Shown here in pieces: positions 22,919-31,238 of a stretch of 64,000 bases of DNA; position 1 is the stretch's first letter; each line of letters starts with the position of its first letter. The notes below the pieces were generated by a model. That model did not search any database and was not told where the DNA came from. It was given only the letters and a program-made list of their open reading frames with translations. The translations under genes were made by a program, and so were the position numbers. The DNA is from Balaenoptera acutorostrata (taxonomy: Eukaryota > Chordata > Mammalia > Artiodactyla > Balaenopteridae), in NCBI RefSeq assembly GCF_949987535.1, contig NC_080067.1:63546405-63610404 (forward strand), read 5' to 3'.

Positions 22919-24145
22919 CAGTGACAAAAGACTTAAAATGGCATGGTTAAGCATATTATAATGCAGTTGATAAGAACCTTGGTTATTTCTAGGACATACA
23001 ACATTTTAAGATAATAACCAGAATTATGACTGGTAACATTATACCAGGATATACCAGATTTTTAGGAATTCCATATAATTTTTGGAATATCTATATTAAT
23101 GACATTTACCCATATAATATAACCTAAGAAGGTTTATCACCACTTATTTGACAATGTTTCCCATGTAATTTAACATACCAAATAAGTCTAGTAAGTTTAA
23201 TACCTCTCTTTGGGTTGTTTCAAGGGCCCTTGGAAGCATCCCAAAGTTAGCTAGAGGTCAAAAGGATTTCATTTAGAATTTGACTTGGGAAATTTAGTCA
23301 AAAGATAGCAAATGGTTTTAAAACACTTGGTCAAATAGGATCATAGGTCACTGTGAAACAATATCTATTCATTGAATCAAAGTGACAATAAAAGATTTTA
23401 AAGGCAAATACAGAAAGTTACAACAGATTACTTAATAGATAAACTTTACAATCTGTTACCAAAAGCAGATCAGTGTCCCAAGAACACTTTGGAGGGGGCA
23501 TCTGCAGTGGCTGTTGGCTTGATCCTTGTAGAACTGAAATGGGAGGCAACATCCACACAGGTGGACCTCGTTTTATTGTGCTTCGCTTTGTTGTGCTTCA
23601 GAGACGTTGTGTTTTTTACAAAGTGAAGGCTCATGGCAATGATGTATCAAGCAAGACTGTTGGCGCCATGTTTCCAACAGCATTTGCTCACTTAGTATCT
23701 CTGTGTCACATTTTGGTAATTCTCGCAATATTTCAGACCCTCCACCAGCAAAAAGATTACAACTTGCTGAAGGCTCAGATGACGGTTAGCATTTTTTAGC
23801 CTTAAAATGTTTTTAAATTAAGATATGTACATTACTTTTTTAGACATAATGCTATTGCATACCTAATAGGCTACAGTATAGTGTAAACATAGCTTTTATT
23901 TATATGCACTGGGAAACCAAAAAAATTCATGGGACTTGCTTTATTTCGATATTTGCTTCATTGTGGGGGTCTGGAACCGAACTCACAATCTCTCTGAGGT
24001 ATGTCTATATATATTCCACTGGAGAGAATTTTTCGATATCTTTCCCAGACAAAAATCTACAGCTTAACAAGTAACTTCACTAAGTTTGGAAGCTTTCTTT
24101 AATCAGTAGTAAGTAGTGAGATGAACTAAGTTCATTCCCCTAGAC

Positions 24146-24320
24146 CAGGGACCAGCACATTTTTTTTCTGAAGGTCCAGATAGTTAATGTTTCAGGCTTC
24201 ATGGGCCATACACTTGTCATCTCATATTTTTGTTCCTCTTCTTTCCCCCTTTCTTCTTGGCAGCACAAAAACAGGCTGTGAGCTGGATTTGGCCTATGGG
24301 GCATCGTATGCCAGTCCCTA
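24146..24320 (+). mobile_element. hAT-Charlie-type non-autonomous DNA transposon (MER family)
   Basis: 175 bp, with 'cagggaccagcacatttttt', 'aaggtccagatagttaatgt', 'gggccatacact' and 'gagctggatttggcctatgg' matching a common mammalian hAT MER consensus. An exact 8-bp duplication, CCCTAGAC, lies at 24138-24145 and 24321-24328, the size expected for hAT. Confidence 0.85.
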
Positions 24321-24689
24321 CCCTAGACCATCCTTGGGTGGCCTTTCCTCCACATGATACAAAAGGGCATTCTGCCTACCCGTTCTACTTTCCAAGTTTG
24401 CATATAATTTTTCTGACAGTGCTTTCTCAAAGAATAAAATCAAGTTCAATCCCTTATTATGTTGGGTGGAGGTGGTAAAATTTTGATGTTAAAAAATTCT
24501 TCGTATTAGAAAGGTTGTGAACGTGTTCCTAAGTTCAGAAAAGGACGGGTTTTGTTGGGAGAGGGAAGTGGGGATGCGAGTTTCAGACGGTTTAATTCTG
24601 GCTTGTTAGAGGGACTCTGTTGGCCAAAGTGGTTTAGGCAGTTTTGTCCAGTTCCTCCGGGTACTTTGAAAGCTTCCCTGTTGAAAGTC

Positions 24690-25170
24690 TGTTAGCGCAA
24701 GTTCTTTTGCCCGACGCACAGTGAGACCACACAAACCGAAACGTCGGAGTTTGGAGCAGAGGAAGGTTTATCGCAGGGCCATGCAAGGGAACGGGTGGCT
24801 CATGCTCAAAAAAAACCCCGAGCTCCCCCCACAGGTTTCGGCAAAGCATTTTTAAAAGCCAGATGAAGGAGGTGTGTCGCAGGTTATGTGATCAGCCCGT
24901 GCAGTTCTCTGACTGGCTGATGGTGAGGCAACAGGGTGATGTCACAGGGGTTAACATTATCAATCCTCGGGCTCCAGGAGGCCTGGGGACCATGTGCTCG
25001 TGATCATCAAGTAGTGAACATCTTCCATTTGGTGGGGAGTTTTCACATCTGTAAAACAACTCAGGAAATGTGCATCAAATACTGCTGTCTAGGTACAGAG
25101 AGGAGCTAAAGCTGAGGATATGGGGAGGGGTCTGTCCCGGGAAGGCCCCATAGGGTCCTGCTCGGTTACA
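24690..25170 (-). mobile_element. Solo LTR of a gamma-type ERV
   Basis: 481 bp with ends TGTAACCGAG and GCGCTAACA on the minus strand and the 4-bp duplication AGTC at 24686-24689 and 25171-25174. A degenerate polyadenylation signal (GATAAA) sits where expected near 24770. There is no partner LTR or interior, so it is the product of LTR-LTR recombination. Orientation is judged from that signal. Confidence 0.8.
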
Positions 25171-26126
25171 AGTCAACATTTTTGAACTGATTTACCTTGC
25201 TTAAAAATGCCTTTTCTATCTAAATAAAAAAGGGTCTCTGTACTTTTTGAGAGTGTGGTGATGCTATTTTTGGGGGGAGACCTCTGGGAACTAGGAGAAG
25301 AATCAGCAGTGGCTTCCCTGTCTGGTTTATTCACCTTGACTTTCTCTTTGGAAACAAAGATAAATTGAGATTTCTTACCTGTTGAATTTTTGCAGATTTA
25401 TTGAGATTCTCTTTTGCTGTTGGTTCCTAGCAGGAGGCCTTGAATAATGCATGGAACGGTCGCTTCTATTGATAAACAGAGTTAATTTTAATTATAGGAC
25501 TAAGATTTATGCTAATCTTTTTTCTTTATTTTTATGATTTTGAGTATACACGTGAATTAATTGCTTTTAACTAAAGAGGGGAAAATGCCTTTGGGGGTTT
25601 AATGACATGTTTGGGTGTGTTGGAGTGTATGGATTTGTTCTTTTCTCTATGTCTGTCTATTTTGTTAAATGTTGGCTTGTTGGTATCTGAGCAATGTTTC
25701 ACTGAAATGACCCTGGCTTATGGTGAGAAGTGTTCATTAAATACTCTGTTCAGTTATTTAAGGCATTGTTTTGGGGGACAGTTTCTCGTGAGGGAAAAGC
25801 CTTGGTTGGAGGATCACATACTCGCTTCATTCCATGAAAATTCTAAGAGGGCATCCACCTTGTGGGAGACCAGCCCCGTATCTCTCAAATTGAAGATTTG
25901 GAATTTGATATAAAATTATTCCTAAAGAGCTTTAAAAACCAACCAGGGTCTAGGAACATGAAAAAGTCTCAGCCTACACTCTCTCTTGTTTACTAGGGTG
26001 GGGATGGGTTCTTAGTGATGGGGAACACTGGGGAGGGCCAACGAGGGTAGGGTCCCTGGATCACTAAGTGCCAGGCAAAATGATTGTCATTCACAACTGT
26101 TTTTGCCTGGTTTCTGTTTCAAACCT

Positions 26127-26175
26127 GTGATTTTTTTTTTTTTTTTTGGTGTGTGTGTTTGGCGGGGGGGGGGTT
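26127..26175. repeat. Homopolymer T and G runs
   Basis: A run of about 20 T followed shortly by a run of 10 or more G (26160-26172). Simple sequence, likely length-unstable. Confidence 0.8.
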
Positions 26176-27224
26176 GTCAGCGGATGTGATAGCTAGCGAC
26201 AAAAACTTAGTTAATGATGGGAAAGGCAATACCCTCTTTTTAAATATAATTATTTCACTAATTTATACCCCAATTTATACTTTGGTAGGGGGTTTATAAA
26301 AATGTATACAATATGAAAAGATAGAAAAACAAGTGAGGACATGGGGTGAAGGGAGCCATGCCTACTGCATGCTAAGCACTGTTCTCTGTGTCTGGAATAT
26401 TCCAGTAAACAAAACAGACAAATGAAATTTAAAAAAAATTAAATATTTGGTGAGTTTATAAAACTAAAAAAAAACCCCCCAAAAATCCCAAACGAACTTC
26501 TCGTCCTTATGGAGCTATATTCTAGCCTGGGATAAAAGGAAATAGACAGTAAGTAAATACACAAATAAGTATGTGATATGGTGTTAGTTTGAGCTCCGTG
26601 GACAACAGTAAAACAAGGTTGGGGTGAAGGTGGGGTGGACGGAGGGAGGAGTTGCTATTTATAAGGAAGGCCTCTCTGAGATGACATTTGATCTGAGACC
26701 TCGATGAAGTGAGGAGTGGATCATATGGCATCTGAAAGAAGAGTTTCAGATAGAGGGACCATAGGCGTGGGGCTTGAAGCCCTCTCTGTCAGTGAGACAA
26801 GTAGCCGGTGTGTTTGAGGAGAACCCAGGAGGCCGGAGGAGCTGGAGTGCAGTGAGGGGGAGAGTGGAAGGAGGTGGGGGGACCTCATAGGTCATTGTAA
26901 GAGTGAGAGTTGCAGCCATACTGAGAGTGGTCGGTAGGGGTAAGGGAGGAAGCAGGGAGCCCCGTTAGGAGGTGAGGCTATTGTAATAATTCAGACAAGA
27001 GATGATGGTAACTTGGATTGGGGCTTACTAGTGGAGATGGTAGGAAGTCGTTGGATTCTGCATATATTTTGAAGGAAATTCTAGATATATTATTGAAGGA
27101 TTTGCTGATGGATTGGATGTGTGTAAACAGTGGGAGAGAAGAGTCAAGATTTTGTCCTGAGTTACTGGGAGAATTGAGATGGATAAAGCTGAGGGGAGAA
27201 TGCTCAACAAACCGGGAATGAAAG

Positions 27225-27635
27225 GGAACTTCCTCAACCTGATAAATGGTACCTACCAAAAAACCACAGCTCACATCATGCTTCATGGTGAAGACTGAAT
27301 GCTTTTCCCCTAGGAGCAGGAACAAGACAAGGATGTCCACTCTTGCCACTTCTATTTAACATTGTGAAAGAGGTTCTAGCCATGGCAGTTAAGCAAGAAA
27401 AAGAAATAAAAGGCATCCAGATAAGCAAGGAAGAAGTAAAACTATTTCTGTCTGTAGATGACATGGTCTTATGTAGAAAATTGTAAGGAATCTACCTTAA
27501 AAACTATTAGAACTAATAAATGGGTTCAGAAAGGTTGCAGGAAACAAGACCAATATACAAAATTCAATTGTAGTTCTATACATTAGCAGTGAACATTTTG
27601 GAAATGAAATTAAGAACATAATTCCATTTAATGCC
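27225..27635 (+). mobile_element. L1 ORF2 internal fragment inside L2
   Basis: About 410 bp reading L1 reverse transcriptase on the + strand. It covers the region from 'GTRQGCP'-like text (27315-27340) to the catalytic site, where the usual FADD reads VDDM ('gtagatgacatg', near 27455), so it is altered. It has neither a 3' end nor a poly(A) tail, and I see no clear target-site duplication. Confidence 0.75.
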
Positions 27636-27714
27636 ATGAGACTGGATGAGATCAACCAGAGAGGGAAGGGGTGGGGGGGGGGGTGGCAGAAAGAGAGAGG
27701 ATGAGAATGTACAG

Positions 27715-27778
27715 GGTGTGTGTGTGTGTGTCTGTGTGTCTGTGTGTCTGTGTGTGAGAGAGAGAGAGAGAGAGAAGA
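27715..27778. repeat. (TG)n(AG)n microsatellite
   Basis: 'gtgtgtgtgtgtctgtgtgt' repeats pass into 'gagagagagagagagaga'. Compound dinucleotide repeat within the L2 remnant. Confidence 0.95.
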
Positions 27779-28534
27779 TAGAGGGAAGAAAGGCTTGAGG
27801 TCAGAGCCCCAGGTCACCAATGTTTAAAAGTCAGGAGAAGAGGAGAAGCCAGTGAGGCACCTGGAAAACAAAAAGAGAGTCATGTCCTGGGGGCAGATGT
27901 TTGGGGAAGGAGGAGAGGTGGTCCATAGTATGTGATGCGCTGAAGGCTAAGATGAGGACTGGGGATTCACAGCTGAATATGTGGATGAGCATTGGTGAAC
28001 AGCAAGAGAGAGAAAGAATGAGAGAGGGAGGAGCAAGGAAAGGGGTCTGTCCAGAACCAGGACACTTGTAAAATACAACAAAACTTGAGTACCAAGAACA
28101 ATGAATCTGCAAGCCCATTTTTCCCTTAATTAGATTCAACAGACAAGAATATTCCTCTCAAATTATTACAGGAGTCTGTAAACGCTAACTCAGTTTCTGT
28201 ACCTGTCTCGTCGTAGTCTGTAGCAGTTTGCGGAGTTGCACTGGTGCCAGTCTGTGGAAGCCACTTTGCAGGTGTTGTGCAGGCCTAGGATTGGCTGGGG
28301 GCGGGGGTGGGTGGGGGAATGAGCTGAAATTCATTCACCGTGGATTTGGTACAGCATATGCTGTGCAAGATGACAGGAGATACTTGTTAGAGAATAAACA
28401 TCCATCTTAAGCTCCAAGAGGCTATATATCTCCTTGTTCAGAAGGCATGAAGCCTGAATTTTGGTCCCATAGAGGTTATAATCATGAGCCAGTCAGAAAT
28501 CACAAGATGCATATTCTGAGCATTATCCCTTTCT

Positions 28535-28863
28535 TTTTTTTTTTTTTTTTTTTTTTTTTAATGAGGATCTTGAATCAGATGCGTATGTTTGATTGATTGA
28601 TTGATTGATTGATTTTGGCTGTGTTGGGTCTTCGTTTCTGTGCGAGGGCTTTCTCCAGTTGTGGCAAGCGGGGGCCACTCTTCATCGCGATGCGCGGGCC
28701 TCTCTCGTTGCGGAGCACAGGCTCCAGACGCGCAGGCTCAGCAGTTGTGGCTCACGGGCCCAGCCGCTCTGCGGCATGTGGGATCTTCCCAGGCCAGGGC
28801 TCGAACCCGTGTCCCCTGCATTAGCAGGCAGATTCTCAACCACTGCGCCACCAGGGAAGCCCC
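28535..28863 (-). mobile_element. CHR-type SINE, young subfamily, with unusual tail
   Basis: A minus-strand SINE flanked by TATCCCTTTCT at 28524-28534 and 28864-28874. After the SINE body the tail is (CAAT)n, then about 28 bp of unrelated sequence (around 28560-28588), and then a pure poly(A) of about 25, seen as T on the + strand. Other copies here have a simple (AAAT)n tail. Confidence 0.93.
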
Positions 28864-28924
28864 TATCCCTTTCTATAAATGATAACACCTATCTGCTGTC
28901 TTCCTCCTAATCCTGACATTTGTG

Positions 28925-29110
28925 TGGTATTTTAGTCTGAATTGCTCATTTAAGCCTCATACAACCTTGTGAAGTGGGTGGATTTTTCATTTCTGTGAAG
29001 AAATGGGCTCCGAGAGATGAAACAACTTCTCCACCCTCATGCTGCTTGGAAGTGATGGAGCCGGGACTACCCTTTTAGACCCATGAGCTTGCCACCAGAC
29101 TGGGCTGTGG
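28925..29110 (-). repeat. MIR SINE fragment
   Basis: 'catttaagcctcatacaacc', 'aagaaatgggctccgagag' and 'gatggagccgggac' follow the MIR consensus in reverse. Confidence 0.7.
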
Positions 29111-29363
29111 GACTTTTAATCCCCTTTCAGATAGGAGCTTAAGGTCAGCTGTAAAGTTCATGTCCTGCTTTGTAATGAATTTGCAGGTTGAAGTTGCTGT
29201 CACTTTGGGTAGGTGGGTGTGTTCTCAACGTAGTAAGTGAATAGACTGTCTTTCATTCTAAACAGTTGCTGGATTACACTCTTGTTGGCTTTAAATTCTG
29301 GTCAGAAGTGCTATTGATTTCTAGAAATGCTGCCTTGTAACTGAGTTGTTTCCTCTTTCATAG

Positions 29364-29448
29364 TGTATGAATTATTTGCGTTCATCAGTCACATGGGAAC
29401 ATCTACAATGAGTGGACATTATGTTTGTCACATCAAAAAGGAAGGAAG
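29364..29448 (+). CDS. USP13: USP13 exon with the catalytic histidine
   Basis: This 85-bp exon has acceptor TTTCATAG at 29363 and donor GGAAG|GTGAGT at 29448/29449. It encodes [28 protein letters not shown] across its junctions. The GHY of the USP His box is present; its His is the general base of the Cys-His-Asp/Asn triad. Joined to the A from the previous exon, the first codon is ATG (Met). I recall Thr there in human USP13, which would be an ACG to ATG change of CpG type. It ends with two bases of the Arg codon. Confidence 0.97.
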
Positions 29449-29489
29449 GTGAGTCTTTTCGAGAAGGTAAAATAATATCTACGTTTTAT

Positions 29490-29665
29490 TGAGGATCTAC
29501 TATGTGCCAGGCACTCCACTAGGTGTTTCATATGTTATCTCATTTGGTTCTCATAATCATCTTGTAGGGATAGACTCTTAAAGCCATTTTACACATCAGG
29601 GCACTAAGGCTCAGGCAGGCTAAATAACTTGACCTTTGCAGCTGTGTCAGAGTTGGTATTCAGAG
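29490..29665 (-). repeat. MIR SINE fragment
   Basis: 'attgaggatctactatgtgc', 'caggcactccactaggtgtt' and 'ctcatttggttctcataatc' are the MIR consensus in reverse. Confidence 0.85.
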
Positions 29666-29750
29666 TCACTCTTCACTGTCATAGCAAGTGGACCTCCCAA
29701 AGTAAAGACGCATCCCGCAGCAGAATGTGTGTCCATATTTGGAACCTCCC

Positions 29751-29960
29751 CAGGGTTGCCAGGTTTAGCCAACAAAACGAAACAAAACAAGAAAACCAGG
29801 ATGCCCTATTATGTTTGAATTTCAGATAATGAATAACTTTTTAGTATAAATATGTCTCAACTGTTGCATGGGACATACTTGCATTAAAAAAGTATTTGTT
29901 GCTTATGTGATATTCAAACTTGACTGGGTGTCCTGTGTTTTATCTGGAAACTCCAACACC
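29751..29960. repeat. Foldback (palindromic) MER-type repeat, copy 1
   Basis: Outer and inner segments are inverted copies of each other: 'gtttgaatttcagataatga' pairs with a diverged 'atgtgatattcaaac', and 'aggatgcccta' pairs with 'gggtgtcctg'. The same repeat is better preserved at 61120-61292. I do not know its family name. Confidence 0.7.
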
Positions 29961-31061
29961 CAGTGTTTGCCCCATTGTAGCCTTGGCTTCTTAAGAATTG
30001 TTAGGTGTGTGGTGAGCTAGGAATGAGACAGTTGTGGGGTGTAAGGCCGCTGCTCTCTTCAGAACCTTCTTCTGGGGCTGGATCCCCACGGGCCCCACTG
30101 GTTTCCCTTCCTTGAGTTCCCACTGAGTGGCCTGGCCTGTGGGTCAGCACCCCTGCTTGAGGCAGTGCTTGGACCACATGGACACTGGAGAAGCACGTAA
30201 CCTTGCCCTCTCCTGGTAGTACGTTGACCTCGTACTGCAGGAGTGACCGGTTCCCAGTCAGGAATCCACTGTGTTCCTTTTTGGTGTGTCTTTTAGTCTT
30301 GTCTTCTCAACTTGATTAATAAAATAGTCAAGCACAGGAACTTGATTTATAGTGAATCCTTTTTATTACCAAGCGTGATAGCTCTTTTAAAAATACTTTT
30401 CTTAAGAAAAATAGCTTAATTATAATTTAAAAAGCCATGAAATTCATTATAAAGAATTTGTAAAATATAAAAACATACAGAGAATGTGTTGTTTGGAAGC
30501 CTAGAGAGAACCATTGTCTGTATTTTGATACATTTCTCTTTGTTTCATTGTTTTCACTGGGAGAGGGTATGGGTATGTCTGTATTTACAACTTTTCTAAA
30601 AGCTTAAAGTTTATACACAGTACGTATAATTTTGTAACCTGCTTTTTCCCACTTCATATTATATTGTGATTATTTTCTTACTTTACCAGATATTCTTCAA
30701 AGACATTTTAATAGTTGTATAATAGTTCACTGCATGTCTGTTTACTTCTGATTTTTAGCTAGTTTTATACCTAAGGCTGAAAAAAACACATACTTCTTTG
30801 ACTCAAGTTCTGAGGCCATCTGTGGATTTCTACAAGTGGAAATGTTTGGAGGCTCCTTAGGAACTACTTTTTGATTAAACTTGAGAATAAAAAAGCAGTT
30901 GTGATTTTCCACCAGCATTCTGTTTCTTTTTATACAACAGGCTTGAGTTTGGTTTATCTCAAACCATCTTGATTATTTTAAGTATGGTGCAATAACTTTC
31001 TCCTGCAAAGTTTCCTGGAACTGACTTAAATCCATCAAATCCTTCTGTGTTTTGTTTTCAG

Positions 31062-31155
31062 ATGGGTGATCTACAATGACCACAAAGTTTGTGCCTCAGA
31101 AAGGCCCCCTAAAGACCTGGGCTACATGTACTTTTACCGCAGGATACCAAGCTAA
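31062..31155 (+). CDS. USP13: USP13 last coding exon and stop
   Basis: Acceptor TTTTGTTTTCAG at 31061, stop TAA at 31153-31155. It encodes [18 protein letters not shown] followed by a C-terminus ending FYRRIPS. The Asn-Asp of YND lies in the strand that carries the third triad residue of USP enzymes. The end of the protein matches USP13; USP5 ends differently. The reading frame across all seven exons in the window is uninterrupted. Confidence 0.98.
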
Positions 31156-31207
31156 ACCTCAGACGTACAAATTGGCGAGAAGAAGCCATACACCTTTTTA
31201 ATTTGCC

Positions 31208-31238
<31 letters not shown>

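Larger units (their letters stand above)
16278..23557 (-). mobile_element. ERV-B: decayed minus-strand endogenous retrovirus derivative, interrupted
   Basis: Outer element of a nest. Minus-strand 3' LTR at 16278-16668, internal non-coding body at 16669-17958 and 22923-about 23470, and an about 80-bp remnant of the 5' LTR ending at 23557. The 4-bp duplication CAGG (16274-16277 and 23558-23561) suggests the ERV1 (gamma-type) class. A purine run, AAGAGGGGG, directly precedes the 3' LTR on the minus strand, as a polypurine tract should. No gag, pol or env reading frame survives. Removing ERV-A and the SINE leaves about 1.9 kb. The sequence was assigned by structure and I cannot name the family. 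Confidence 0.75.
16274..24006 (+). mobile_element. Tigger-type DNA transposon, split after its first four bases
   Basis: The main piece, 23558-24006, begins CAGGTGGACCTCGTTTTATT and reads on as the Tigger1 family does ('ttggcgccatgtttccaaca', 'tctctgtgtcacattttggt'). It ends with an inverted terminal copy, CTGAGGTATGTCT. Length is about 450 bp, so it is a non-autonomous internal-deletion derivative with no transposase. A TACAGG at 16272-16277 looks like the TA target plus its first four bases, separated from the body when ERV-B inserted and duplicated CAGG. Confidence 0.8.
26520..28020 (-). mobile_element. L2 LINE, decayed reverse-transcriptase region
   Basis: Minus-strand reading around 26978-27200 resembles the L2 protein (HIQSISKSFNNISRIS). 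The + strand carries the familiar L2 text, such as 'tattgtaataattcagacaa' and 'tgctgatggattggatgtg', and 'catgagactggatgagatca' beyond the break. It is interrupted by an L1 piece (27225-27635). Ancient and full of stops. Confidence 0.7.
9161..29363 (+). other. USP13: 20.2 kb USP13 intron, largely repeats
   Basis: The largest intron in the window, with GTAAGT donor and TTTCATAG acceptor. In order it holds MIR and L2 pieces (9.6-10.4 kb), an AT-rich LINE-like stretch with an L1 3' end (11.7-12.3 kb), weak LINE-like sequence (about 12.4-13.2 kb), MER20 (13.74 kb) and a MIR (14.2 kb). Then come a CHR SINE (14.9 kb), the Tigger/ERV-B/ERV-A nest (16.27-24.0 kb), a hAT element (24.15 kb), a solo LTR (24.69 kb), a split L2 (26.5-28.0 kb), a CHR SINE (28.5 kb) and a MIR. 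I see nothing recognisable in about 10.45-11.7, 15.3-16.27 and 25.2-26.1 kb. Confidence 0.8.
29449..31061 (+). other. USP13: Last USP13 intron
   Basis: A 1.6 kb intron with GT and AG ends. It contains a MIR (about 29490-29665), a foldback repeat (29751-29960) and an AT-rich old LINE-like stretch (about 30400-30780). The rest is unremarkable. Confidence 0.8.

Noticed and set aside
28535..28560. Long T run as the tail of a processed pseudogene
   Set aside because: The unit next to it is a SINE bounded by an 11-bp duplication; no gene-derived sequence is present.
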